A stretch of 64,000 nucleotides of DNA, from positions 1 through 64,000 of the forward strand of contig UQWA01000011.1 of the NCBI GenBank assembly GCA_900544685.1, written 5' to 3'. Below, piece after piece: positions 25,866 through 34,036 of this stretch. Source of the stretch: an uncultured Lachnospiraceae bacterium (GTDB lineage: Bacteria; Bacillota; Clostridia; Lachnospirales; Lachnospiraceae). The translations under genes and the position numbers were made by a program. The notes under the pieces were generated by a model. It was not told the origin of the DNA, made no database searches, and saw only the letters and a program-made list of their open reading frames with translations. Numbering within the stretch: the first letter of the stretch is position 1; each line of letters starts with the position of its first letter.

Positions 25866-26309
25866 ATGACAGAAGAAGTTCTGGTAAGTGTAAAAGGCAT
25901 GCAGATGATGACAGATGATCAGGATGAGGTGGAGATCGTCACCCATGGAAAGTACCTGAAAAAAGGTAATAAGCACTACATCACCTATGAAGAGGTGGTA
26001 GAGGGGATGGACGGGAAGATTCAGAACCTGATTAAGCTGGATGAGCATGGCATGGAAGTTACCAAAAAGGGACTGACCAATGTGCATATGATTTTTGAAA
26101 AAGACAAGAAGAACATGACCTGCTACAGTACACCGTTTGGCAATCTGATGGTGGGGATCTCAGCTACCAATATTGATGTGAATACCACAGAGGAGAACAT
26201 TGATATCGAAGTACGCTATATTCTGGATCTGAACTATGAACATATGGCAGACTGTACGATTAATTTGAATATCAAGTCAAAGAACAATCAGGAGTTTCAT
26301 CTGAGTTAG
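25866..26309 (+). CDS. DUF1934 family calycin-like protein (YwiB-like)
   Basis: A 147-residue soluble protein. The sequence is a series of short beta strands (VLVSVKGMQM, KHYITYEEVV, NLIKLDEHGMEVTKKG, GNLMVGISATNIDVN, IEVRYILDLN), as in the YwiB/DUF1934 family, whose fold is a calycin-like barrel. The function of the family is unknown. It lies 12 bp after murI and 17 bp before pyrC, so it should be co-transcribed with them. No signal peptide or membrane segment. Confidence 0.8.
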   Translation: MTEEVLVSVKGMQMMTDDQDEVEIVTHGKYLKKGNKHYITYEEVVEGMDGKIQNLIKLDEHGMEVTKKGLTNVHMIFEKDKKNMTCYSTPFGNLMVGISATNIDVNTTEENIDIEVRYILDLNYEHMADCTINLNIKSKNNQEFHLS

Positions 26310-26326
26310 AGAACGGGAGAAGACAG

Positions 26327-27595
26327 ATGTTTGTTATTAAAAATGTGAGAATTCTGGATCCGGCATCCGCAACAGATATGACAGGAGATATTGGGATCGA
26401 GAATGGGAAGATTGCGGCAATTGGAACAGTGGAGACGAAGGCAGAGGATCAGGTACTGGATGGAAAGGGACTGGTGGCATCACCGGGACTGGTGGATACC
26501 CATGTACATTTTCGTGATCCGGGACTGACTTATAAAGAAGATATCTACAGCGGTGCCCATGCAGCGGCGGCCGGAGGCTTTACCTCTGTAGTCTGCATGG
26601 CAAATACGAAACCGGTTGCTGATAATGTGGATACGGTTTCGTATATTGTGGACAAAGGAAAGAAAACGAATATCCATGTTTATGCCACAGCAGCAGTGAC
26701 GAAAGCTTTTGACGGGAAGAATCTGACGGATTTCAGAGACCTGCTGAAGGCAGGGGCTGTAGGATTCACAGATGACGGTATTCCGATTAAGGATGCGGAG
26801 ACGGTGAAGGCAGCCATGGAACTGGCAGCAGAGCTGGATGTTCCGATCAGTCTTCATGAAGAGGACCCAGATCTGATTGAGCGCCCGGGTGTGAATCAGG
26901 GAAAAGTATCAGAAAAGCTGAATTATGGAGGTGCACCGGCAAGATCTGAGTATGAAATGGTACGAAGAGACTGTGAGCTGACCCTTCAGACTCGTGCGAA
27001 GACGGTTATTCAGCATATCAGCAGCGCAGAGTCTGTGGAAGCAGTGCGTCAGTGCTGGAGAAGAGGCGGAAGAATCTATGGAGAAGTCACACCGCAGCAT
27101 TTTTCAGCGACAGAAGATCTGGTACTGGAAAAGGGAGCACTGGCAAGGGTGAACCCGCCGCTTCGTACGGAAGCAGACCGGCAGGCAATTATCGAAGGAT
27201 TAAAAGACGGTACCTTAAATATCATTGCAACCGACCATGCACCTCACAGCAGAGAGGAAAAAGCAAAGGATATCAAAGATGCACCAAGCGGTATGATTGG
27301 TCTGGAAACGTCACTGGCACTGGGCATCACGAATCTGGTAAAGACAGGAGAACTGGAATTAATCGATCTTCTGGAGAAGATGACTATTAATCCGGCGATG
27401 TTATATCATCTGAATGCAGGACGTATTACAGAAGAAGGACCTGCGGATCTTGTACTCTTTGATCCGGATAAGAAATGGACAGTAGAAGATCATTTTTATT
27501 CTAAGGCGAATAACTCACCGTTTATCGGTATGGAACTGACCGGGAAGGTGCAGTATACCATCTGTGGCGGTAAGATTGTGTATCAGGCAGGATAA
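26327..27595 (+). CDS. pyrC: Dihydroorotase
   Basis: Cyclises carbamoyl aspartate to dihydroorotate in pyrimidine synthesis. The 422-residue class I enzyme has the metal-binding DTHVHFRDPG near residues 57-66, KAGAVGFTDDG near 146 (family carboxylated Lys/metal-binding region), His ligands in SLHEE (about 178) and QHISS (about 230), and the catalytic Asp in ATDHAPH (about 302-308). The gene is followed 24 bp later by pyrK, then pyrD; pyrB, pyrE and pyrF are not in this window. Confidence 0.95.
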   Translation: MFVIKNVRILDPASATDMTGDIGIENGKIAAIGTVETKAEDQVLDGKGLVASPGLVDTHVHFRDPGLTYKEDIYSGAHAAAAGGFTSVVCMANTKPVADNVDTVSYIVDKGKKTNIHVYATAAVTKAFDGKNLTDFRDLLKAGAVGFTDDGIPIKDAETVKAAMELAAELDVPISLHEEDPDLIERPGVNQGKVSEKLNYGGAPARSEYEMVRRDCELTLQTRAKTVIQHISSAESVEAVRQCWRRGGRIYGEVTPQHFSATEDLVLEKGALARVNPPLRTEADRQAIIEGLKDGTLNIIATDHAPHSREEKAKDIKDAPSGMIGLETSLALGITNLVKTGELELIDLLEKMTINPAMLYHLNAGRITEEGPADLVLFDPDKKWTVEDHFYSKANNSPFIGMELTGKVQYTICGGKIVYQAG

Positions 27596-27619
27596 GTCAG
27601 TTAAGGGAGAAAGTATAGA

Positions 27620-28339
27620 ATGGGAAAAATACTCAGTAATCAGAAAGTGGATCAGGATTTTTTCCTGATGAAGGCAGAACAGGACAATGATGCCCGTATG
27701 GGACAGTTTTATATGCTCCGTGCATGGGATACCTATCCGGTATTATCCAGACCGATCAGTGTATTTGATGCAGATGAAAAGAGCGTCAGCTTTTTATATA
27801 AAGTAATCGGAAAAGGAACAAAGCTGTTATCAGAACTGGAAGCAGGAGCAGAGATCACATTGGACGGACCTCACGGCAACGGATTCCCGGAACTTGCGGG
27901 AAAGAAGAAGATTGCCCTTGTGGGAGGTGGCGTTGGAATTGCACCGCTTTTCCTTGCGGCGAAGACCTACAAGGCAGCAGACCCGGAAGTGCAGGTAGAT
28001 ATATATCTGGGCTTTTCAGGAGAACCGATTCTCATTGAGGAATACAAGGCGGTTGCAGACAATGTGATTGTCAACGTAGGCGGTTTTGTAACGGATGATA
28101 TCAATCCATGTGATTATGATGCCATCTGTACCTGTGGACCTGGCATTATGATGAAGGTATTATATGAAAAATGTCAGAAAGTGGGTGCAACAGCGCCTCT
28201 GTATGTATCTATGGAGAACCGCATGGCATGCGGAATCGGAGCCTGTCTGGTATGCACCTGCAAGACCAGTGGAGGCAATAAGAAGGTCTGCAAGGACGGA
28301 CCGGTATTTTTAGGAAGCGAGGTGTTTGGCAATGAGTAG
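27620..28339 (+). CDS. pyrK: Dihydroorotate dehydrogenase electron-transfer subunit
   Basis: Carries electrons from PyrD to NAD+ through FAD and a [2Fe-2S] cluster. The 239-residue protein has an FAD-binding barrel (SRPISVFDADE near 38), an NAD-binding region with VGGGVGIAPLF near 103-113, and the C-terminal cluster cysteines in MACGIGACLVCTC and K-V-C (about 205-225). The gene overlaps pyrD by 8 bp, the usual tight coupling for this heterotetramer. Confidence 0.95.
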   Translation: MGKILSNQKVDQDFFLMKAEQDNDARMGQFYMLRAWDTYPVLSRPISVFDADEKSVSFLYKVIGKGTKLLSELEAGAEITLDGPHGNGFPELAGKKKIALVGGGVGIAPLFLAAKTYKAADPEVQVDIYLGFSGEPILIEEYKAVADNVIVNVGGFVTDDINPCDYDAICTCGPGIMMKVLYEKCQKVGATAPLYVSMENRMACGIGACLVCTCKTSGGNKKVCKDGPVFLGSEVFGNE

Positions 28340-29237
28340 CAGACTGAAGACGACATTTGCCGGAGTAGAGTTCAAGAATCCGGTGGTACTTGCTTCCGGA
28401 ACCTGTGGATTTGGAAGAGAATTAAATGAATATTTTGATATTGAACGTCTGGGAGGCTTATGCTCCAAGGGACTTCTGGAGCATCCTCATGGCGGGAATG
28501 ACGGGATTCGTATCTGGGAGACACCAAGCGGTATTATGAACAGTGTAGGTCTGGAGAATCCAGGTGTAGAAGCCTTTATTGAAAAAGATCTGGACTGGAT
28601 CAATCAGAAGAATCTGGTGAATATTGTGAACCTGGGCGGTCATTCTATCGAAGATTACCTGAAAGGAATGGAGAAACTAAATCAGGTGGATCTGGATATT
28701 CTGGAACTGAATATTTCCTGTCCGAATGTAAAAAGCGGCGGAATGAATTTTGGAACCAAGACAGAGGTAGCAAGAGAGATTGTACGGAAGATTCGTGCTG
28801 TATGCCGTCACAAGCTGGTGGTAAAATTATCCCCGAATGCAGAAGACATTGTATCTCTGGCAAAAATGTGCGAAGAAGAAGGAGCAGACGGGGTATCCCT
28901 TACCAATACCTTCCTTGCCATGGCAATTGATCTGCAGAAAAAGAAACCGGTATTTAATAATACCTATGCCGGACTTTCCGGTCCGGCTATTAAGCCGATT
29001 GCCCTGCGTATGGTACATCAGGTCAGTCATGCAGTAAACATCCCGGTTATGGGTCTGGGAGGTATCACCACCTGGCAGGACGCCATCGAATTCATCATGG
29101 CAGGCGCTACAGTAATTCAGGTAGGTACCGCTACTTTTATGAAGCCAGATATCAGCATGGATATCATAGACGGAATGGAAAAATATCTGGAAGATAACGG
29201 ATACGAAAGTATAGAAGAGATTCGAGGAATCATCTAG
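28332..29237 (+). CDS. pyrD: Dihydroorotate dehydrogenase, class 1B catalytic subunit
   Basis: Oxidises dihydroorotate to orotate on FMN. The product has 301 residues, with ASGTCGFGRE near 19-28, NSVGLENPG near 68, the catalytic Cys in ELNISCPNVKSGG near 125-137, KLSPN near 164 and the phosphate-binding GLGGI and GATVIQVGTA blocks near the C-terminus. The active-site Cys and the adjoining pyrK mark the NAD-dependent 1B type. The start is ATG 28332 behind GAGGTG (28319-28324). A terminator follows. Confidence 0.95.
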   Translation: MSSRLKTTFAGVEFKNPVVLASGTCGFGRELNEYFDIERLGGLCSKGLLEHPHGGNDGIRIWETPSGIMNSVGLENPGVEAFIEKDLDWINQKNLVNIVNLGGHSIEDYLKGMEKLNQVDLDILELNISCPNVKSGGMNFGTKTEVAREIVRKIRAVCRHKLVVKLSPNAEDIVSLAKMCEEEGADGVSLTNTFLAMAIDLQKKKPVFNNTYAGLSGPAIKPIALRMVHQVSHAVNIPVMGLGGITTWQDAIEFIMAGATVIQVGTATFMKPDISMDIIDGMEKYLEDNGYESIEEIRGII

Positions 29238-29297
29238 CCATTGGGAATGAACGATGGCGGAGCACTGGTACATAATTAGTTGAAGTAACCATAACAG

Positions 29298-29341
29298 ACA
29301 CTCAGATGAAAAAAGAGTACTTTTTCGTCTGGGTGTTTTTT
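29298..29341 (+). terminator. Terminator after pyrD
   Basis: ACAC-T-CAGA-T-GAAAAA pairs with TTTTTC-G-TCTG-G-GTGT, ending in TTTTTT near 29336-29341. It separates the pyr genes from the pst promoter. Confidence 0.8.
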
Positions 29342-29345
29342 ACTG

Positions 29346-29407
29346 CAAACTTACATATTTTTTACATTCAGATGGTAATGAATTTTACATTCCACTGATA
29401 ATATAAC
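29346..29407 (+). promoter_or_regulatory. Pho-type promoter of the pst operon
   Basis: TTACAT at 29351-29356, 29362-29367 and 29385-29390 (offsets 0, 11, 34), then a -10-like GATAAT/TATAAC at 29397-29407 and no good -35. Helically phased TT(A/T)ACA-type direct repeats are the known PhoP box of Firmicutes. The same arrangement recurs at 33541. Activation under phosphate limitation is inferred. Confidence 0.7.
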
Positions 29408-29494
29408 TGGCGTAGGGTGATTGAGAGAAAAGAAAAAACAAAAAGAAAAATAAAAAACTAAAAATAGAGGCCCTGCAGAAAGAGGATAATCATT

Positions 29495-30355
29495 ATGAAA
29501 AAAGTAGCAGTGATGGCTTTAGCCGCAGTAATGGCAACAGGAATGGCAGTACCAACTATGGCAGCAGACCTTAGCAGTGATCCAATTACTGTAGTATCCA
29601 GAGAGGATGGATCCGGTACAAGAGGAGCTTTCATTGAACTGTTTGGTGTAGAAGAAAAAGATGCAGACGGCAATAAAGTAGATAACACAACAGAAGAAGC
29701 AGAAATTACAAATAATACAGCAGTTATGATGTCTACCGTAGCAGGCAATGTGGATGCCATCGGTTATATCTCCCTTGGATCTTTAAATGACAGCGTGAAA
29801 GCAGCTAAGATCGATGGAGTAGAAGCAACAGCAGAAAACATCAAATCCGGAGAATATAAAGTATCCAGACCATTTAACATCGCGACCAACGGAGAAGTGA
29901 GTGATGTGGCTCAGGATTTCATTGATTACATCTTAAGCCCGGAAGGACAGGCAGTAGTAGAAGAGAACGGATACATTGCTGTTGATTCAACAGAAGCAGA
30001 GTCCACACAGCCAGAAGGCAAAGTGGTAGTTGCAGGTTCTTCTTCCGTAACACCGGTTATGGAAAAATTAAAAGAAGCTTACGCAGAAGTAAATCCAAAC
30101 GCTGAGATCGAGATTCAGCAGAGTGATTCCACAACAGGTATGACATCTACAATCGACGGTATCTGCGACATCGGAATGGCATCCAGAGATCTGAAAGACG
30201 AAGAACTGGAAGCAGGTCTTACCGCTACCACAATCGCAAATGATGGTATTGCAATCATTGTAAACAATGATAACCCGACAGATGATCTTACAACAGATCA
30301 GGTAAAGAACATTTATGTAGGTGAAGTAACCACATGGGGAGACCTGGCAAAATAA
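29495..30355 (+). CDS. pstS: Phosphate-binding protein PstS, circularly permuted
   Basis: The secreted receptor of the Pst phosphate importer, 286 residues. After a signal peptide (about 1-23, cleavage near TMA-AD, no lipobox Cys) the order of the two halves is reversed. Residues 28-164 match the second half of ordinary PstS: ITVVSREDGSGTRGAF at 31-46, AIGYISLGSL, SRPF, and the FIDYILSPEGQAVVEENGY end. A short Thr/Glu linker (165-175) joins them to residues 176-286, which match the first half: VVVAGSSSVTPVMEKL, CDIGMASRDL, IANDGIAIIVN, VGEVTTWGDL. All phosphate-contact blocks are thus present but in swapped order. It is followed by intact pstC. Confidence 0.88.
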   Translation: MKKVAVMALAAVMATGMAVPTMAADLSSDPITVVSREDGSGTRGAFIELFGVEEKDADGNKVDNTTEEAEITNNTAVMMSTVAGNVDAIGYISLGSLNDSVKAAKIDGVEATAENIKSGEYKVSRPFNIATNGEVSDVAQDFIDYILSPEGQAVVEENGYIAVDSTEAESTQPEGKVVVAGSSSVTPVMEKLKEAYAEVNPNAEIEIQQSDSTTGMTSTIDGICDIGMASRDLKDEELEAGLTATTIANDGIAIIVNNDNPTDDLTTDQVKNIYVGEVTTWGDLAK

Positions 30356-30382
30356 GGATCCCGGATAAATAGGAGCAGTTGT

Positions 30383-31246
30383 ATGAAGTCAAACTTTAAA
30401 GAACTGATGATGCAGGCGGTATTTTTCATTGCCGCCTGTGCTTCTGTACTGGCAGTAGTACTGATTTGTGTATTTTTGTTTGCAAACGGTCTGCCGGCTA
30501 TGGAAAAAATCGGTGTATTCAAATTCTTATTTGGAACAAAATGGAAACCGGGAAATGATATCTTTGGTATCTTCCCAATGATTCTCGGAAGTATCTATGT
30601 AACCGCCGGAGCGATTGTGATCGGCGTACCGGTCGGTATCCTTACTTCTGTATTTATGGCAGAGTATTGCCCAAAGAAAATCTACAGACCTCTGAAGATG
30701 GCAACTGAACTTCTTGCAGGAATTCCTTCTATTGTATATGGATTCTTCGGACTGGTGGTACTGGTTCCGGTAATCCGTACTTTATTCCAGGGAAAAACCA
30801 ATGGAAGCAGTATTTTAACATCTTCCATTCTTCTTGGCATGATGATTCTGCCAACCATCATCGGAGTAACAGAAAGTTCTTTGCGTACCGTATCGAGAGC
30901 TTATTTTGAAGGAGCACTGGCTCTGGGAGCGACAAAAGAACGCAGCATTTTTACGGTAATGATTCCGGCAGCAAAGTCCGGTATTATGGCAGGTGTGGTT
31001 CTGGGAATCGGGCGTGCCATTGGTGAAACAATGGCAGTTATGATGGTAGCAGGAAATCAGGCACGAGTGCCAAACAGTATTTTACAGGGAGTACGAACCC
31101 TGACTACTAACATTGTTCTGGAAATGGGTTATGCAACCGGGCTTCACAGAGAAGCACTGATTGCTACGGCAGTAGTACTGTTTATCTTTATTCTGATTAT
31201 TAACTTTACCATTGCCTGTCTGAACAACCGGAAAGGGGATGCATAA
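30383..31246 (+). CDS. pstC: Phosphate ABC transporter permease PstC
   Basis: Inner-membrane half of the phosphate channel, 287 residues with about six spans. The loop contacting PstB carries the EAA-type block YFEGALALGATKERSIFTVMIPAAKSGI near 173-200. VPVGILTSVFMAEYCPKKIYRPLKMATELLAGIPSIVYGFFGL near 74-116 is the PstC/PstA signature region. TAGGAG precedes the ATG. It is two bases from pstA. Confidence 0.95.
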   Translation: MKSNFKELMMQAVFFIAACASVLAVVLICVFLFANGLPAMEKIGVFKFLFGTKWKPGNDIFGIFPMILGSIYVTAGAIVIGVPVGILTSVFMAEYCPKKIYRPLKMATELLAGIPSIVYGFFGLVVLVPVIRTLFQGKTNGSSILTSSILLGMMILPTIIGVTESSLRTVSRAYFEGALALGATKERSIFTVMIPAAKSGIMAGVVLGIGRAIGETMAVMMVAGNQARVPNSILQGVRTLTTNIVLEMGYATGLHREALIATAVVLFIFILIINFTIACLNNRKGDA

Positions 31247-31248
31247 AC

Positions 31249-32094
31249 ATGAATTTGAAAAAATATAAAGGCCATACCGGATCATTGATTCTTGTGATTC
31301 TGGTTATGCTGGCAGCGGTGATCACCTTTTCCGTATTACTGTTTCTGATCGCTTACATTCTGATCAAAGGGGTACCACATCTGAAGCCGTCTCTGTTTGC
31401 ATGGGAGTATACTTCGGATAATGTATCCATGATGCCGGCCATTATTAATACCCTGATTATGACCCTGGTATCTCTGGTAATAGCCGTACCATTTGGTATT
31501 TTCTCTGCCATCTATCTGGTAGAGTATGCGAAAAGGGGCAACAAATTTGTGAAAGTGATCCGTTTGACTACAGAGACACTTTCCGGAATACCTTCTATTG
31601 TATACGGTCTGTTTGGCTTCCTGTTTTTTGTTACTTATTGGAAATGGGGTAACTCCATACTGGCCGGTGCATTTACTCTGGCCATTATGATTCTGCCACT
31701 GATTATGAGAACTACAGAAGAGGCTTTAAAATCCGTACCGGATTCTTACAGGGAAGGAAGCTTTGGACTGGGGGCCGGAAAGCTGCGAACAGTATTCAGC
31801 GTGATCCTGCCGACCGCAATCCCTGGTATTCTGGCAGGTGTGATTCTGGCAGTTGGACGAATTGTGGGAGAGACGGCGGCCCTCATCTATACAGCGGGAA
31901 CTGTGGCGCAGGTTCCACACAGTCTGTCCGGACTGATGGGATCAGGACGTACTCTGGCAGTACATATGTATAACTTATCCAGTGAGGGTCTTCATGTAGA
32001 TGAATCCTATGCCACAGCGGTCATCCTTCTGATACTGGTAGTAGCGATCAACAGCCTGTCTGGATTGGTGGCAAAGAAACTGGCGAAAAGTTGA
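31249..32094 (+). CDS. pstA: Phosphate ABC transporter permease PstA
   Basis: Partner permease to PstC, 281 residues and about six spans. VPFGIFSAIYLVEYAKRGNK near 82-101 and ETLSGIPSIVYGLFGFLFF near 108-126 are family blocks, and YREGSFGLGAGKLRTVFSVILPTAIPGI near 166-193 is the ATPase-contact loop. It starts almost immediately after the pstC stop and is followed by pstB after 15 bp. Confidence 0.95.
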   Translation: MNLKKYKGHTGSLILVILVMLAAVITFSVLLFLIAYILIKGVPHLKPSLFAWEYTSDNVSMMPAIINTLIMTLVSLVIAVPFGIFSAIYLVEYAKRGNKFVKVIRLTTETLSGIPSIVYGLFGFLFFVTYWKWGNSILAGAFTLAIMILPLIMRTTEEALKSVPDSYREGSFGLGAGKLRTVFSVILPTAIPGILAGVILAVGRIVGETAALIYTAGTVAQVPHSLSGLMGSGRTLAVHMYNLSSEGLHVDESYATAVILLILVVAINSLSGLVAKKLAKS

Positions 32095-32109
32095 CGGGAG
32101 AAATAGAGA

Positions 32110-32859
32110 ATGAACAAGATTGAGATAAAAAATATGAACCTGTATTATTCAGATTTTCATGCATTAAAAGATGTCAATCTGGATATTGAACCGAATAAAA
32201 TTACAGCATTTATCGGACCGTCCGGATGTGGAAAGTCCACGCTGTTAAAATCCCTGAACCGTATGAATGATTTGGTGGAGGGCTGCCGGATCGAAGGGGA
32301 TATCCGCCTGGACGGAGAGGATATCTACGGAAATATGGATGTAAACCTGTTAAGAAAACGAGTGGGAATGGTGTTCCAGAAAGCGAATCCTTTTCCAATG
32401 AGTATATATGATAATATTGCTTACGGGCCGCGTACCCATGGAATTCGTTCAAAGGAAAAGCTGGATGATATCGTAGAAAAATCCCTGCGTGACGCAGCAA
32501 TCTGGGAAGAGACCAAGGATCGTCTGAAAAAGAGCGCCCTGGGTATGTCCGGCGGCCAGCAGCAGAGACTTTGTATTGCCAGAGCACTGGCTGTACAGCC
32601 GGAAGTACTGCTGATGGATGAACCGACTTCTGCACTGGATCCGATCTCCACATCTAAGATTGAAGATCTGGCACTGGAATTGAAGAAGAACTATACCATT
32701 GTTATTGTAACTCACAATATGCAGCAGGCAGTACGTATATCAGACAATACCGCATTTTTCCTTTTGGGAGAGATGGTAGAATATGGAAACACCCAGAAAC
32801 TGTTCTCCAAGCCATTTGATAAGAGAACAGAAGATTATATCACAGGAAGGTTTGGTTGA
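32110..32859 (+). CDS. pstB: Phosphate ABC transporter ATPase PstB
   Basis: Cytoplasmic ATPase of the Pst system, 249 residues, the usual length. Walker A GPSGCGKST is near residues 37-45, the PstB-typical LNRMNDL just after, signature LGMSGGQQQRLCIARAL near 144-160, and Walker B VLLMDEPTSALDPIST near 165-180. VTHNMQQAVR contains the switch His. GGGAGA precedes the ATG, and phoU begins two bases after the stop. Confidence 0.97.
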   Translation: MNKIEIKNMNLYYSDFHALKDVNLDIEPNKITAFIGPSGCGKSTLLKSLNRMNDLVEGCRIEGDIRLDGEDIYGNMDVNLLRKRVGMVFQKANPFPMSIYDNIAYGPRTHGIRSKEKLDDIVEKSLRDAAIWEETKDRLKKSALGMSGGQQQRLCIARALAVQPEVLLMDEPTSALDPISTSKIEDLALELKKNYTIVIVTHNMQQAVRISDNTAFFLLGEMVEYGNTQKLFSKPFDKRTEDYITGRFG

Positions 32860-32860
32860 T

Positions 32861-33517
32861 ATGAGAGATTATTATAACAAGCAGTTATCAGAACTGGAAA
32901 AGATGATGTGCGATATGGGGCAGATGATTGAAACAGCCATTGAGGATGCCATGACAGCACTTCTGGAAAAAGATCAGGAAAAAGCAAAAGAGATCATTCA
33001 GAATGATGAAAAGGTAGACCATCAGCAGAAAAAAATTGAAGATCTCTGTATGCAGCTGTTGTTATCCCAGCAGCCGGTGGCTACTGATCTGAGACAGATC
33101 TCATCTGCCATTAAGATGGTGACGGATATGGAGCGCATCGGGGATCATGCAGCAGATATATCAGAGATCACCCTGCTGCTGACACAGTCCGGCTATCCAC
33201 ATGATCTTACAGAAGTGAAGAAAATGGCAAAAGAGACGATCAATATGCTGAAGGACAGTCTGGATGCATATATTGAGAAAAATGCCCAGAAGGCAGTAAA
33301 AGTCATCCACCAGGATGATGTAGTAGACGACTATTTCTCCCGAATCAAGAAAGAGATCATTCGTCAGATCAATGAAAGCAACGAAGGCGGAGAACAGGAA
33401 GCAGATCTTCTGATGATCATCAAATATCTGGAACGAATCGGGGATCATGCCACCAACATTGCAGAGTGGGTACTGTTTTATATTACCGGTGAGCATCCGG
33501 ATGTAAGTCAGCTGTAG
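32861..33517 (+). CDS. phoU: Phosphate signalling protein PhoU
   Basis: A 218-residue all-helical protein with two three-helix PhoU repeats. Each repeat carries the metal-binding E/DxxxD motif (MVTDMERIGDHAADI near 89-103 and IIKYLERIGDHATNI near 186-200). PhoU couples the Pst transporter to the PhoR/PhoP kinase system and restrains uptake. The start is ATG 32861, with AGGAAGG about 10 bp upstream inside the end of pstB; the open frame continues upstream within pstB. No phoP/phoR genes occur in this window. Confidence 0.95.
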   Translation: MRDYYNKQLSELEKMMCDMGQMIETAIEDAMTALLEKDQEKAKEIIQNDEKVDHQQKKIEDLCMQLLLSQQPVATDLRQISSAIKMVTDMERIGDHAADISEITLLLTQSGYPHDLTEVKKMAKETINMLKDSLDAYIEKNAQKAVKVIHQDDVVDDYFSRIKKEIIRQINESNEGGEQEADLLMIIKYLERIGDHATNIAEWVLFYITGEHPDVSQL

Positions 33518-33530
33518 CAGATGGCATTTT

Positions 33531-33594
33531 TACCACAAACTTACATACATTTTACATAAAGCGGATAATGAACTTTACATAGCACTGTTAGAAT
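33531..33594 (+). promoter_or_regulatory. Second Pho-type promoter, near-copy of the pst promoter
   Basis: TTACAT at 33541-33546, 33552-33557 and 33575-33580, with exactly the offsets (0, 11, 34) of the pst promoter. Matching flanks are CAAAC before the first box and GGATAATGAA-like sequence and a CACTG block around the last. A -10-like TAGAAT sits at 33589-33594. It drives the small gene at 33626. Confidence 0.65.
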
Positions 33595-33625
33595 ATAGGT
33601 AAAGTTAAAGGATTGGCAGGCGAGT

Positions 33626-33838
33626 ATGAGATTTATGTATGAATTAATGCAGGAAAAAGGAAAAATGTCAAAAGAAAGTGCAGCATTTCTGACAGTGGCA
33701 CTGATGCTGAGCATGGTATCATTACTGACTGCAGTTGTGATTAGCATGATTGGATTATGGGGATATGCAGATACTATTATTTCACTGGTGGTTCTGATAG
33801 GCGGACTGGCATCCCTCCTTTGGATCCTGAATCTTTAA
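33626..33838 (+). CDS. Small membrane protein under Pho-type promoter (70 aa)
   Basis: Unrecognised family. A 70-residue protein with a charged N-terminal 18 residues (several Lys and Glu) followed by two membrane spans, about residues 20-42 and 46-68, joined by a short WGYAD turn. The promoter ahead of it repeats the TTACAT box spacing of the pst operon, so it probably belongs to the phosphate-starvation response. ATG 33626 has a weak AGG at 33618-33620; ATGs at 33635 and 33647 are alternatives that leave the spans intact. A strong terminator follows, so it is transcribed alone. Confidence 0.65.
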   Translation: MRFMYELMQEKGKMSKESAAFLTVALMLSMVSLLTAVVISMIGLWGYADTIISLVVLIGGLASLLWILNL

Positions 33839-33859
33839 GACAGAATAAAAAATGAAAGG

Positions 33860-33902
33860 GAATCCATTATGACAAATGTAGTCATACATGGATTCTTTTT
33901 TT
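33860..33902 (+). terminator. Terminator after the small Pho-linked gene
   Basis: GAATCCAT...ATGAC (33860-33873) pairs with GTCAT...ATGGATTC (33881-33895), followed by seven T. Confidence 0.88.
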
Positions 33903-33955
33903 GGTGCAGAGCAGAACAGAAATGTGATAAAAAAACTAATTTTTTGTGAAATAAA

Positions 33956-33984
33956 TTGAAAAAAATGTATAATTATGTTAAAAT
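33956..33984 (+). promoter_or_regulatory. Sigma-A-type promoter of the GGDEF gene
   Basis: TTGAAA (33956-33961), 17-bp spacer, TAAAAT (33979-33984). Confidence 0.72.
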
Positions 33985-34036
33985 ATAAAAAGTGTCATAT
34001 GTTAAAATTGACAAAAAATTATCTGAGGTGAGTTCA

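Noticed and set aside
29495..30355. PstS order explained by a collapsed assembly of two tandem pstS genes
   Set aside because: A simple collapse of homologous copies would restore the normal order. Here the signal peptide joins the C-terminal half and a stop follows the N-terminal half cleanly. Read mapping would settle it.
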